Shown: positions 15,918-25,046, counted from the first letter of the stretch. The stretch: DNA of 40,775 nucleotides from Gemmatimonadota bacterium (GCA_022563595.1 JADFNB010000028.1:1-40775); one strand, 5' to 3'. The notes: a model not told the origin generated them from the letters alone. Translations and numbers: made by a program.

Positions 15918-17276
15918 ATGGCGACGGCCATCTCACCCGAATCCGCCAGCCTGCAAGACACGCAGCCCACGTACTCGGAGATCACCCGGGATATAGCGGC
16001 GACGCTGGGCAGCCCGAGCCGCGGCTACTACGTGCTCCTCGGGCTCGTCCTCACGGTCCTCGCGGCCGGTGTGATCGCGTTGCTGTACCAGGTACGCTGG
16101 GGGATCGGCGTGGCCGGCTACACGCCGCCGGTCATGTGGGGCGTATACATCACGACCTTCGTGTTCTGGGTCGGTATCGCGCACTGCGGTACGCTGATCT
16201 CCGCCATCCTGTACCTGTTCCGCTCCGCCTGGCGGACAGCGGTATACCGCACGGCCGAGGCGATGACCGTCTTCGCGGTCATGACGGCCGGGCTCTTCCC
16301 GCTGATCCACCTTGGCCGTATCTGGTACGCGTATTGGCTCTTTCCGTACCCGAACCAGCGGCAACTGTGGGTGAACTTCAAGTCCCCGCTGGTGTGGGAC
16401 GTGTTCGCCGTCAGTACGTACTTCGTGGTCAGTACGTTGTTCCTGATCGTCGGGCTGATTCCCGACATCGCCGCCGTGCGCGACAAGGTGACCGGTTGGC
16501 GCAAGAAGCTCTACACGATCACGTCGCTCGGCTGGCGCGGCAGCGATCAACAGTGGCGACACTACTCCCGCGCATATCTCTATTTGGCCGCGTTGGCGAC
16601 GCCGCTGGTGCTCTCGGTGCACAGCGTTGTGTCCTGGGACTTCGCGATGTCGATCGTGCCTGGCTGGCACGCCACGATTTTCGCACCGTACTTCGTGGCC
16701 GGCGCGATCTACTCGGGCGTCGCGATGGTCATCACGCTGATGGTACCGCTCAGGAAGGTGTTCCGCATGGAGCGGTACATCACCGTGTGGCACTTCGAGA
16801 ATCTCGCCAAGCTCCTGTTGCTAACCGGGATGATAGTCGGCTACGCCTACGTCGTCGAGTTTTTCATCGCGTGGTACAGCGGCAACCCGTTCGAGCGCGC
16901 CTCCTTCTGGAACCGGGCGTTTGGTGACTACTGGTGGGCGACCTGGACGATGCTCATCTGCAACGGGTTCATGCCGTTACTGCTGTGGTTCCCGAAGATC
17001 CGGCGGAGCATCCCGGCGCTGTTCGTCATGTCGCTGTTCGTGAACCTGGGAATGTGGTTCGAGCGCTTCGTGATCATCGTCGTGTCGCTGTCGTACGAGT
17101 ACGAACCGTACGCTATGGGGCACTACACGCCGAGTTGGGTCGAGTGGTCGATCCTCGCCGGCAGCTTCGCGTGGTTCTTCATGTGGTTCCTGCTCTTCGC
17201 CAAGAACTTCCCGACGGTGTCGATTACCGAGGTGAAGGAGATCATTCCGATGCCGAGGAGGAGGGCGCACCCGTGA
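15918..17276 (+). CDS. actC: ActC, NrfD-like quinol-binding membrane subunit
   Basis: 452 aa polytopic membrane protein of the NrfD/PsrC family with about ten hydrophobic helices. ActC is thought to hold the main quinol site and take part in proton translocation. Typical sequence includes GYTPPVMWGVYITTFVFWVG, HLGRIWYAYWLFPYPNQRQL and SVHSVVSWDFAMSIVPGWHA. The ATG follows GGAGGAGG (15901-15908) by nine bases and lies 4 bp after actB. It overlaps actD by 4 nt (GTGA). Confidence 0.95.
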   Translation: MATAISPESASLQDTQPTYSEITRDIAATLGSPSRGYYVLLGLVLTVLAAGVIALLYQVRWGIGVAGYTPPVMWGVYITTFVFWVGIAHCGTLISAILYLFRSAWRTAVYRTAEAMTVFAVMTAGLFPLIHLGRIWYAYWLFPYPNQRQLWVNFKSPLVWDVFAVSTYFVVSTLFLIVGLIPDIAAVRDKVTGWRKKLYTITSLGWRGSDQQWRHYSRAYLYLAALATPLVLSVHSVVSWDFAMSIVPGWHATIFAPYFVAGAIYSGVAMVITLMVPLRKVFRMERYITVWHFENLAKLLLLTGMIVGYAYVVEFFIAWYSGNPFERASFWNRAFGDYWWATWTMLICNGFMPLLLWFPKIRRSIPALFVMSLFVNLGMWFERFVIIVVSLSYEYEPYAMGHYTPSWVEWSILAGSFAWFFMWFLLFAKNFPTVSITEVKEIIPMPRRRAHP

Positions 17277-17782
17277 GCAAGACGCATCCCGGCGGTCTCC
17301 TCGCCGCCTTCACGCAGGTCGACGCCGCCGCCGGCGCTATCCGGGAGCTCAAGGAGATGGGGTACAAGGACTTCACCGTCTATACACCGGTCCCGAACCA
17401 CGAGATCGCCGATGCGGTGGGGCACAAGGTGAGTTCGGTGCGGCTGTGGACCCTGATCGGTGGGCTGACCGGCATGTCGCTCGGCTTCCTGATGTCGATT
17501 TGGATGTCGCTCGACTACCCGCTCATTGTTGGCGGGAAGCCGATCCCGTCGTGGATGCCGTACGTCGTGATCTCGTTCGAGTTGACCATTCTGCTGGGCG
17601 CGTTGGCCACGATCGCAGGCTTGATCGTGCACTCCGTACGCGACACGAAGCCGGGCGCCTTCGACGGGCGCTTCACCGACGACATGATTGGGATCTTCGT
17701 TCCCTGTCCGGTGGAACGGCGTCCAGCAGTGGAACAATTGCTACAGTCCTCGGGAGCCGCGGAGGTGCGGGTTGAAACGTAA
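17273..17782 (+). CDS. actD: ActD, DUF3341 membrane subunit of Alternative Complex III
   Basis: 169 aa. An N-terminal soluble part (GGLLAAFTQVDAAAGAIREL, with FTVYTPVPNHEIADA) is followed by two transmembrane helices (LWTLIGGLTGMSLGFLMSIW and ISFELTILLGALATIAGLIV), matching the DUF3341 architecture of ActD. GTG 17273 overlaps the actC stop; longer in-frame starts upstream lie inside actC. Its 3' end overlaps actE by 11 nt. Confidence 0.93.
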   Translation: MSKTHPGGLLAAFTQVDAAAGAIRELKEMGYKDFTVYTPVPNHEIADAVGHKVSSVRLWTLIGGLTGMSLGFLMSIWMSLDYPLIVGGKPIPSWMPYVVISFELTILLGALATIAGLIVHSVRDTKPGAFDGRFTDDMIGIFVPCPVERRPAVEQLLQSSGAAEVRVET

Positions 17783-18320
17783 ACTGGCAGTTCTCGGGTT
17801 GTGCCTGGTCGCCGCCGGCTGCACGGCGGACCAGTGGGAACGGTTCCCCGGCCCGGACGACGTGATCGCCCTGGTACCGTGGTTCGTCACGATGCATCGC
17901 GGTATCGCCATCCAGCCGTACAAGTGGCCCATCCCGCGAATGCCGGTGGAGGGCACCGTGCCGGTAACCGGGAATGAGCCGGTACTACGCGTGACGCCGG
18001 CCAATCTGCCGGCGATCGACGCACTGCGTAATCCTGTGGAGCGGACCGCACGGTCAATCGAGCGGGGTCATGACCGCTACGACATCTTCTGTCTGCCCTG
18101 CCACGGGGCCGGGGGGGCGGGAGACGGCCCGGTGAACGAGAAACTGCTGGTGACACCGAGCCTGCTCACGCAGCGCGCGCGCGACCTCACCGACGGATAC
18201 CTCTACACCTACATCCGGCATGGCGGTGCCATCATGCCAGCGTACGGGGCTCGGATTTTTGGCGAGGACCGGTGGCACGTGGTCAACTACGTCCGTCTCC
18301 TGCAGGGGGCGGCCCAATGA
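17772..18320 (+). CDS. actE: ActE, monoheme cytochrome c lipoprotein
   Basis: 182 aa. Start is TTG 17772, six bases after GGAGG (17761-17765), inside the actD end. The short signal LKRKLAVLGLCLVAAGC carries a lipobox (VAAGC). One heme site is present, FCLPCHGAGGAGDGP, with a plausible distal Met in GGAIMPAYG. ActE is the peripheral cytochrome c domain that relays electrons to the terminal acceptor. It overlaps actF by 4 nt (ATGA). Confidence 0.93.
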   Translation: MKRKLAVLGLCLVAAGCTADQWERFPGPDDVIALVPWFVTMHRGIAIQPYKWPIPRMPVEGTVPVTGNEPVLRVTPANLPAIDALRNPVERTARSIERGHDRYDIFCLPCHGAGGAGDGPVNEKLLVTPSLLTQRARDLTDGYLYTYIRHGGAIMPAYGARIFGEDRWHVVNYVRLLQGAAQ

Positions 18321-19570
18321 TCGACGCTACCGTCCATCGGGAGCTGTATCGCCGCGGAGCGAATGCGCCGGCGGGACCGCTGCTGTTGGTGGGTGGCGTG
18401 CTCGCCGTCGCAGGACTGGCCTTGTTCGTCATGCTGGTGTTCGGGGACGACCCGCAGCGGGCGTGGCGGATGTTTCTGGTGGACTTCGTCTTCTTCACGG
18501 GGCTCTCGGCCGGCGCGGTCCTCTTCGCCGCCATTCAGAAGATCACCAAGGGTATTTGGGCCGGACCCATCATTCGGTTCGCCGAAGCCGGCGTTGCGTT
18601 TCTGCCCGTGGCGCTCGTGCTCTTCCTTGTTCTCTTTCTCGGGCGCAACCACGTGTTCCCGTGGATCGAGGAGCCCACACCGGCACGCGGCAACTGGCTC
18701 ACGGTGGGATGGGTCTTTTGGCGCGATCTGATCAGCCTGCTCGCTCTTTTCGGCGTGGCGATCGCGTTCGTATGGAACGACCTGAAACCCGACGTGGCGG
18801 CGCTGCGGAGCCACGCGAGCGGGTGGCGGAAGACGCTCTACGAGAGAATCGCGGGCGGATACACCGGTACTCCGGACCAGGTGGAACGGATCGAGCGACG
18901 GATCAACCGGCTCGCGCCGGTGCTCGTCCTGCTCTACGCGTACATGTTCTCACTGCTGGCGTTCGATCTCATCATGTCGCTGTCTCCCTACTGGATCAGC
19001 AGCCTGTTCGGCGTGTTCTACTTCATGGGGTCGTTCCTCACCGGTCTCACCATGCTGGGGCTGATGATGGTCTACTGGCGGCGCGCGCTACGGCTCCACG
19101 ATCTCATCGCGCAGCAGCAGTTCCACGATCTCGGGAAGCTGATCTTCGCCTTCACGGTGTTCTGGGCGTACCTCACCTATAGTCAGGTGCTGGTGATCTG
19201 GTACGGCAATCTGCCCGAGGAGACTGCCTTTCTGTACTTCCGGATGTGGGGCGAGTGGCGGCCAGTCGCGCTGCTCGTGGTCTTCATGGTGTTCCTGATC
19301 CCGTTCTGGGGACTCATCTGGGTGAAGTCGAAGATCACACCGTTCACCTTCACCTTGTTCCTGATGATCAGCCTCCTCGGCATGTGGTTCGAGCGGTTCC
19401 TCATGGTCCAGCCGTCCTTCACCACTGGCCCGGTACTAGGGCTGCCGGAGATCGGTATCTCCCTCGGGTTCCTCGGTCTGTTCCTGCTCGCGTACGGGAT
19501 GTTCGCCTGGGCGTTCCCGATGGTGAGCCCGAGGCTGGCGGAGGAGTCGTTGGAGTTGACGCATCGCTAG
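18317..19570 (+). CDS. actF: ActF, second NrfD-like membrane subunit
   Basis: 417 aa polytopic membrane protein similar in build to ActC, with about ten helices. Family-typical segments include FFTGLSAGAVLFAAIQKITK, LAFDLIMSLSPYWISSLFGV and FFLIPFWGLIW-like late helices. ATG 18317 overlaps the actE stop; a longer frame from 18272 lies within actE. It completes actABCDEF. No cytochrome oxidase gene follows within the window, so the electron acceptor is not shown here. Confidence 0.93.
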   Translation: MIDATVHRELYRRGANAPAGPLLLVGGVLAVAGLALFVMLVFGDDPQRAWRMFLVDFVFFTGLSAGAVLFAAIQKITKGIWAGPIIRFAEAGVAFLPVALVLFLVLFLGRNHVFPWIEEPTPARGNWLTVGWVFWRDLISLLALFGVAIAFVWNDLKPDVAALRSHASGWRKTLYERIAGGYTGTPDQVERIERRINRLAPVLVLLYAYMFSLLAFDLIMSLSPYWISSLFGVFYFMGSFLTGLTMLGLMMVYWRRALRLHDLIAQQQFHDLGKLIFAFTVFWAYLTYSQVLVIWYGNLPEETAFLYFRMWGEWRPVALLVVFMVFLIPFWGLIWVKSKITPFTFTLFLMISLLGMWFERFLMVQPSFTTGPVLGLPEIGISLGFLGLFLLAYGMFAWAFPMVSPRLAEESLELTHR

Positions 19571-19752
19571 GTGATAGGTGACGGGCGGTATCGTCGCGCA
19601 CCATGCGGCGGCTGTGGGCACTGACTCGCGCCGCCCCTTCGTTGCCTTCTGCGGCGCCTCGCATACGCAGCAGCCCGTCGGCTTGCCGCCCTCCGGCTTC
19701 TCCCTCGCCCGGTCCGGCCCTACATTGTACTGGACCAGCCATTGGAGCGTTA
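19571..19752. other. 182-bp gap after actF
   Basis: No convincing coding frame and no strong hairpin with a U-run. TACATT, near 19729-19734 in GGCCCTACATTGTACTGG, is a weak -10 candidate for the next gene, without a clear -35. Confidence 0.4.
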
Positions 19753-20106
19753 ATGTCCGAGTCCGCCTCGTCTCTCGAGGAATTCCGTCATTGTCGTGAG
19801 AAGCTGAACAAAGCGATTCACGACGCAGGGAACCTGAATATCAACCGGTTCTTTGCGCTCGACTCGCGGACATTTGAATCCGGCGCGCTCGATACCAAGA
19901 CGAAGGAGCTGCTCGGATTGGTGGCGTCGATGGTGTTGCGCTGTGACGACTGCATCACCTACCACGTCGTGCGCTCGCGCGAAGAGGGTGTGACTGACGA
20001 GGAATTCTTCGAAGCTTTCGCGGTGGCGCTGGTGGTCGGTGGCTCGATCGTGATCCCGCATCTGCGCCGTGCAGTGGCCCGGCTCGAGGAGGTGGGCGGC
20101 TCGTGA
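19753..20106 (+). CDS. AhpD-like / carboxymuconolactone decarboxylase-family protein
   Basis: 117 aa all-helical protein. The redox motif of AhpD relatives is clear: VLRCDDCITYHVVRSREEGV, a CxxCxxxH site followed by the family GVTDEEFFEAFAVALVVGG. Such proteins act as thiol peroxidase reductants or small hydrolase-like enzymes in the cytoplasm. ATG 19753 follows GGAG by five bases; longer frames upstream are low-complexity Pro/Ser shadows. Its stop overlaps the XdhC-family gene (GTGA), so the two are coupled. Confidence 0.88.
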   Translation: MSESASSLEEFRHCREKLNKAIHDAGNLNINRFFALDSRTFESGALDTKTKELLGLVASMVLRCDDCITYHVVRSREEGVTDEEFFEAFAVALVVGGSIVIPHLRRAVARLEEVGGS

Positions 20107-21143
20107 GCGGACTGGTTGCGCTCTGGCGCGCGGCCGCCGAGCTGGCACGGGACGGGCCGCCGGCGGCACTCGCGACCGTCGCACGGCGCCGTGGATCACT
20201 ACCGATGGCCACGAACGCCAAGATGGTCGTGACTGCGACCGGGAGACGATGGGGTACGATCGGTGGGGGATGTCTCGAAGCCGACGTCATGGCGCAGGCG
20301 CTGGCGGCGCTCGAGTCGGGCGAGCCGGCGGTCGTGCGGCACACGCTGAACGCTGACATCGCGGGTGATCTCGGCCTGTCATGCGGCGGGACGGTCGAAC
20401 TGTTTGTTGAGCCGCTCCCGCAAGCCGCCGAGATGAGCGCCCTGCTCGACGGAGTGGCCGACGCGATCGAACGGCGGTGTGCCGCCGCCGTGTTCACCGC
20501 CATGGACTGGTCAGCGGGACCGCGCAAGCTGATGCTCGCCGACGAGACGACGCACCGCGTGGGCCGCTGGCCGCCGGAATGGCGGCCGTCGAGTTATCCG
20601 TCAGCGTGTGCGGCGCACGTCGACGAAGAATCCGGATTATTCGTGGAACCAGTCGGCAGGTCGCCTAGGGTGATCATCTTCGGCGCTGGACACGTGGGAC
20701 AGGAGATCGCACGCGCGGCTGCCGGGACCGACTTCTACGTTAGCGTGATTGATGACCGCGAAGAGTTCGCCAACGAGGAGCGGTTCCCCTGGGCGGACGA
20801 GATCGTGGTGAGTGATCTCCGAGCGTTTCTCGACCAGCTCGTGATCGACGAGGACGACTATGTGATCTCGTGCACCCGCGGCCACGCGATGGACGCGGTC
20901 ATCGTGGAGCGGACCGCCGGCTCGCGCGCGCGCTACGTGGGGATGTTGGGCAGCAAGCGGAAACGCGTGGTGATCTGGAAGGCACTGGAGAGGGCAGGCG
21001 TGCCGAGACAGGCCTTGGAGCGCGTAAAGGTACCGATCGGTGAAGCCATCGGCGCCGACACACCGGCCGAGATCGGTATCTCGGTCATGGCGGAGTTGAT
21101 CCGGATCCGCCGGTCAGGTGCCGTTGTGAAGCGCAATGCGTGA
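20103..21143 (+). CDS. XdhC/CoxI-family protein
   Basis: 346 aa. The N-terminal XdhC/CoxI domain has the conserved RRRGSLPMATNAKMVV and GTIGGGCLEADV; the C-terminal Rossmann domain has VIIFGAGHVGQEIARAA and the family close RYVGMLGSKRKRVV. XdhC binds molybdenum cofactor and delivers the sulfurated form to xanthine dehydrogenase-type enzymes. No molybdenum hydroxylase gene is nearby, so the client is unlinked. GTG 20103 overlaps the AhpD-like stop. Confidence 0.9.
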   Translation: MSGLVALWRAAAELARDGPPAALATVARRRGSLPMATNAKMVVTATGRRWGTIGGGCLEADVMAQALAALESGEPAVVRHTLNADIAGDLGLSCGGTVELFVEPLPQAAEMSALLDGVADAIERRCAAAVFTAMDWSAGPRKLMLADETTHRVGRWPPEWRPSSYPSACAAHVDEESGLFVEPVGRSPRVIIFGAGHVGQEIARAAAGTDFYVSVIDDREEFANEERFPWADEIVVSDLRAFLDQLVIDEDDYVISCTRGHAMDAVIVERTAGSRARYVGMLGSKRKRVVIWKALERAGVPRQALERVKVPIGEAIGADTPAEIGISVMAELIRIRRSGAVVKRNA

Positions 21144-21201
21144 ATCCCTTGCATGACGCTCGCTTCATACGACGGGACTGGGCGGCCGGCTAATCCCGCG
21201 G

Positions 21202-21216
21202 GTTCTCACTGAGAAC
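21202..21216. terminator. Small hairpin between convergent genes
   Basis: GTTCTC-ACT-GAGAAC forms a perfect 6-bp stem with a 3-nt loop and includes the anti-sigma stop codon. No U-run follows on either strand. The 62 bp between the convergent XdhC-family and anti-sigma genes hold nothing else obvious. Confidence 0.3.
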
Positions 21217-22300
21217 GCAGGCGCGCGAGCAGCGCGCGGAGTGAGTCGAGAGGAATCGGCGCGCGGCCGGTAATCACGAAGCCCAACCTGCGGACCGTCT
21301 GGTTCACCTTTCCTTCTGTCCGCTCATCGTCCACGATCTCTCTCGCTACCGCGTCGACCGCGATCCGCGCCCTTGCCTGCGCCGCTCCCTTGGGTGCCAC
21401 CGCGCGACGCTGTATCAGTTCCAACTCGACGTCGCCCAGACGTTGCCGTGTCCGCACCACGTAGCCGCCCGCCTCGAGCCGTACGGCGTGGCCGAGCGTC
21501 ACGAGCCCTGCCACGCGCGCGACGCTCCCGCCCAGCAGCCGCTCTGCTTCCCGGCGGTCGACAAGCCGCCAGGAGGTCTCGTCCGCCTCGCGGTCCGCCC
21601 GGTCCGCCTCGAGCATCGCCGGCTCCGGCTCCGCGGCCGGTTGCAGCGCCTCCTGACGCAGCTCGACCGGCGGCGGGACCGCCGCGACCTGGAGCGCCGG
21701 CGCGCCCCGACGACCGGCTGCGTCGACACCTGTGACACCTCCTGCGGCAGCTTCCTCGGTTGCCTGTGCGCCCACGAGCGACCGGGCCGCAGGTGAGGCT
21801 GGTGGGGCGACCGGAAGGGGAAGGGGGGGGGCGGCGTCCGCTATCGCCGTCACGTCTTCTGATTCCGTGGCCTCCGGAGCAGCAACAACAGCTCGCTCGG
21901 GCATGAGGGAATCGCGCGCGAGCACGGTGGGTTCAGCCGCCCGCTGCGACCAGGGCTCGGTAAGGAACCCGCGACCATACCAACCTACGCCGGCGGCGAT
22001 CGCCACCGTCGCTGCCAGCGCCACAATGCGGTACGGTCTGGTGCGGGGCCCCCCGTAGGCGGATTGGCCGGCGCGATGCAGCACCTCCTCGAACGGCGGA
22101 GCGCCGGTCTCCGCCGGACCGGATCCCGCAAGGATCGCCGCCGCGCGCTCGCGAATGTGCCGCTCCCGCTCCAGGAGACTAAGGCACTCGGCACACTCGG
22201 CCAGATGGACCTCTATCTCCTGCCGCCGGCCCTCCGTCTCGCCGTGTCCCGGTACGTCGTCGAGAAACTCGGCTATCTGTCCGTCATCCAAGTGCCGCAT
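21206..22300 (-). CDS. Zinc-binding (ZAS-type) membrane anti-sigma factor
   Basis: 364 aa. The N-terminal anti-sigma domain carries HLAECAEC (H32, C36, C39: HxxxCxxC). A single transmembrane helix follows at about 91-108 (RIVALAATVAIAAGVGWYG), then a long Ala/Pro/Glu-rich linker and a C-terminal extracytoplasmic domain (RLLGGSVARVAGLVTLGHAV, then VRTRQRLGDVELELIQRRAV). ATG 22300 is chosen because TGGAGG lies six bases upstream; ATG 22321 is possible. The gene overlaps its sigma factor by 17 nt, the usual sign of a cognate pair. Presumably it holds the sigma factor at the membrane until an envelope signal inactivates it. Confidence 0.85.
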   Translation of the reverse strand: MRHLDDGQIAEFLDDVPGHGETEGRRQEIEVHLAECAECLSLLERERHIRERAAAILAGSGPAETGAPPFEEVLHRAGQSAYGGPRTRPYRIVALAATVAIAAGVGWYGRGFLTEPWSQRAAEPTVLARDSLMPERAVVAAPEATESEDVTAIADAAPPLPLPVAPPASPAARSLVGAQATEEAAAGGVTGVDAAGRRGAPALQVAAVPPPVELRQEALQPAAEPEPAMLEADRADREADETSWRLVDRREAERLLGGSVARVAGLVTLGHAVRLEAGGYVVRTRQRLGDVELELIQRRAVAPKGAAQARARIAVDAVAREIVDDERTEGKVNQTVRRLGFVITGRAPIPLDSLRALLARLRSQ

Positions 22301-22784
22301 TGCTTCCCTCCAGAGCGTCATACGCCTCGATCAACCGTTTGCGCGCGCGCGCGAGCGTGGTGCCGACGGCGGTCCGAGCGAGCCCGGTGTGGGCCGCGAT
22401 ATCGTCGTAGCTCGAGCCGGCGTCCCAGAGTAGGAGCACGTCCCGGTCCCGATCGCCCAGCTTGGCGAGAGCCGCCCTTACTGCTGCCATTCGCTCCCGT
22501 TCCTCGAGTTCCTGTGCGGGATCCGGAGCGGCGGGCCGCGGCTCGTTCTTGATCAGCTCCAGGTGCCGCTTGCGGCGCCCGGCGCCTCGGGCCTCGTCAC
22601 GCGCCAAGTTGGCGGCGACGGTGAACAGCCAGGCACGGGGCCGCTCGGGGTCGTGATCGAGGGCGCGCACGAATACCTCCTGTGCGAGGTCGCGGGCCCG
22701 GTCCGCATCCCACACCTTGCGGTGAAGGAAGCGGACCAGGTCCCCGTACGTCTTGCGATACAGCTCGGCCCAGTCGGTCGCCAC
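22284..22784 (-). CDS. ECF RNA polymerase sigma factor
   Basis: 166 aa. Region 2 contains YGDLVRFLHRKVWDADRARD and LAQEVFVRAL; region 4 contains LAKLGDRDRDVLLLWDAGSS, the helix-turn-helix YDDIAAHTGLARTAVGTTLA, and RARKRL. The start is GTG 22784 with no visible Shine-Dalgarno. It lies 20 bp after the VIT/vWA gene stop and overlaps the anti-sigma gene, so the three may be cotranscribed or the pair may have its own promoter. Confidence 0.93.
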   Translation of the reverse strand: MATDWAELYRKTYGDLVRFLHRKVWDADRARDLAQEVFVRALDHDPERPRAWLFTVAANLARDEARGAGRRKRHLELIKNEPRPAAPDPAQELEERERMAAVRAALAKLGDRDRDVLLLWDAGSSYDDIAAHTGLARTAVGTTLARARKRLIEAYDALEGSNAALG

Positions 22785-22791
22785 GACCGAG

Positions 22792-22797
22792 AATCTA
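22792..22797 (-). promoter_or_regulatory. Candidate -10 element, possibly leaderless start for the sigma gene
   Basis: Reading the minus strand, TAGATT is followed by seven bases and then the GTG start. That spacing would place transcription start at or within a base or two of the GTG, and no ribosome-binding site is seen. No good -35 hexamer is visible 17 bp upstream. Confidence 0.25.
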
Positions 22798-22804
22798 TGC
22801 CGTG

Positions 22805-25000
22805 CTACGGGGTGCGAAACCGTCGCGCAAGCCGATCGATCTGGCCTGCATCCGTGATGCCTGTAGGACCGATCTCTATGCTCACGCCGTGGCCGGCGAT
22901 CAACACGCGCGCGAACCGGGCGAAGACCGGCTTTAGCTCAGGCAGCCGCCGCAGCAACGTGAAGTACGCGGGGCTGAACGCCTCGATCGTAACGACCTCG
23001 AGCGAGTCGCCGTGCGTGAGATCGGTCCAGACGCTGTCGCGCTCGACGAAGACGCGACCGGCCACGTGCTGCGCCTGTGGGAAGTGTCCGCGCCCGAGGA
23101 GCCGCTCATCGACGGCGTCCAGCTCGAACATCGACCGGACTTCCCGCCGCGCGCGGTCGCTGCGCGCCACCGCGACCGCACCGGCGCCCTGCTGCTCTTT
23201 GGGAGCGGCCTGGAGTGTCGCAGCCATGTTGGCGACCGGTGCCTGGCCTGGCCGGATCCCTGCGACCTGCTCCGGCTCCTGCACGAGGTAGGACGTGTAC
23301 TCGCTCAGCAACCCGTACCGTAGCGCCGTCTCGCGGATCTCCTCGATGAGTTCCGGATTCGGCCCGTTGAGGCGCACGGCTTGTTGCAAGACGCCGATCT
23401 TCCGCGCCGCCCAGAGTCGTGGGATGAAGTCGTTGGCGTCCTGATGCTCCGCGAATCGGGCACGGGTCGTGAACCGCTCGGCGCGAGCGTTGCGCCGCCC
23501 GCTCACACTCACCGACCCGGTGCGGGATCCGCGGTACCGACCGAAGATCACCAGCTCCTCGCTGGCAAAGAGATCGGGCAGCCGGCCGGGATACACCTCG
23601 GCGAACCGTACGGGGCCTTCCAATCCGAGATCGGTCAGCACCGGGTGCTGGATCTTGGTCACCAGGGTGCCCAACGCCTGTTCCACATCCTCGTGCGGCC
23701 CGACGTACTCCGTCGCCCCGCGCCCCGCTGCCGAGAGTCGGTCCAACAGGTAGGTGTTCACGTCGTAGCCCACGCCGAAGGCGAATACCCGCGCCCGGCC
23801 GCGCGCACGCTCGGCCTGATCGGCGATCCGCTCGGGATTTCGTTCTCCCACCGATGGGAGCCCGTCGGTCAGGAAGAGCACGATCGGGAGCCGCTCGTCC
23901 GGCGACTGGAGGCGGAACGCCGCTTCCAGCGCGCCGGCGATGTCGGTGCCGCCGTTTGCGCGCAACCCATCGACCCAGCGCTCGGCATCCCGCACCGCGG
24001 ACTGCGTCGCCCCGGTCCAGCCCCGATGATACGACCGGACCGTGTTACTGAAGCTGATCAACCGGAACCGGTCGGCCGGTCGGAGCGTACCGAGAAGCTG
24101 GCGCAGCGCCGCCTGCGCCTGCGCGAGCTTGCTGCCGGACATCGATCCCGAGACGTCCACCACGACCGTGATGTCTCGCGGTACCACAGCGCCGTCGGCC
24201 TGCCCAGGCGATAGGGTGAGCATGAAGTATCCGTCTTCCGCCTCGGGACGGTGGGTCACGATGGTGAGCCCGACCGCGTCGCGGGCGAACGGCAGGAACA
24301 GCACGAGGTCACCCGTCAACGACTGCTCCGGCCGAACGACCAGCCGGCCGTTCCGGCGCCTGACCTCGACCTCGTGCGTCGGCGAGAACGGGTCCCGAAA
24401 GGCCGCGGCGTCGTCGATGGTCAGCTCGAAGGTGATGGGCGTCGGTTCGCGGACGGGCTGCTGAGCGGAACTCCCTTCCACGTGGGCCCGCATGCCGGTG
24501 CGACCGCCGGCGGCGTACCGGAACTGAAGCGCGTCCCCGGCCCGCTCCAGGATCTGCGTATACCGGAGCGTGATCTTCCGGGTCTCGCCCGGGTTGATCG
24601 GAAAGACGCGCGCGCGTATCAGCCCGTGGCCGGCCAGCTCGATGAGCGCCGGGTCGCGTTTGCGGCGCACGATCTCCTCGTATATGGCGCGTGCCTGCTG
24701 CGCGTCCATCGTCTCCCCGCGCAGCTCCACGTCGCCCTGGAAGAGCGAGAAGGCGCCGAACACGGCCTCGCCGGGCAGCGGGTAGAGGTAGTCACCCTCG
24801 CCGAGTCGCCCGCCGCGGTTCACGAACCACTCCTCCACTGCGACATGCGCGATCCTTCCCGCAATACGCACCGAAACTGCCGTGCGGAGCTTCACCACCC
24901 CGAAATCGCGCAGCTGTCGCGGTGGCGGCTCGATCCACCCCTGCCCGTAGGCCGGGCCAGCCGCTAACATCAGTAATGGCAATATGATAGCGTACTTCAT
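22805..25000 (-). CDS. VIT and von Willebrand factor A domain protein
   Basis: 731 aa. A signal peptide (MKYAIILPLLMLAAGPAYGQ) is followed by a vault/inter-alpha-trypsin VIT domain (about 27-155; VAVEEWFVNRGGRLGEGDYL, YPLPGEAVFGAFSLFQGDVE) and a vWA domain (about 276-445) with an intact MIDAS: D282-x-S284-x-S286 in VVVDVSGSMSGSK, and the later NGGTDIAG and FLTDGLPS. A C-terminal region of ~280 residues has no domain I recognise. There is no C-terminal anchor, so it is predicted periplasmic or secreted. GAGGA lies five bases before the ATG. It sits directly upstream of the ECF/anti-sigma pair, which suggests an envelope-sensing link. Confidence 0.88.
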   Translation of the reverse strand: MKYAIILPLLMLAAGPAYGQGWIEPPPRQLRDFGVVKLRTAVSVRIAGRIAHVAVEEWFVNRGGRLGEGDYLYPLPGEAVFGAFSLFQGDVELRGETMDAQQARAIYEEIVRRKRDPALIELAGHGLIRARVFPINPGETRKITLRYTQILERAGDALQFRYAAGGRTGMRAHVEGSSAQQPVREPTPITFELTIDDAAAFRDPFSPTHEVEVRRRNGRLVVRPEQSLTGDLVLFLPFARDAVGLTIVTHRPEAEDGYFMLTLSPGQADGAVVPRDITVVVDVSGSMSGSKLAQAQAALRQLLGTLRPADRFRLISFSNTVRSYHRGWTGATQSAVRDAERWVDGLRANGGTDIAGALEAAFRLQSPDERLPIVLFLTDGLPSVGERNPERIADQAERARGRARVFAFGVGYDVNTYLLDRLSAAGRGATEYVGPHEDVEQALGTLVTKIQHPVLTDLGLEGPVRFAEVYPGRLPDLFASEELVIFGRYRGSRTGSVSVSGRRNARAERFTTRARFAEHQDANDFIPRLWAARKIGVLQQAVRLNGPNPELIEEIRETALRYGLLSEYTSYLVQEPEQVAGIRPGQAPVANMAATLQAAPKEQQGAGAVAVARSDRARREVRSMFELDAVDERLLGRGHFPQAQHVAGRVFVERDSVWTDLTHGDSLEVVTIEAFSPAYFTLLRRLPELKPVFARFARVLIAGHGVSIEIGPTGITDAGQIDRLARRFRTP

Positions 25001-25046
25001 CGTCGTCCTCGCTTGTTGGTGTTCTACTAGGGAGACGACTGAGCAG

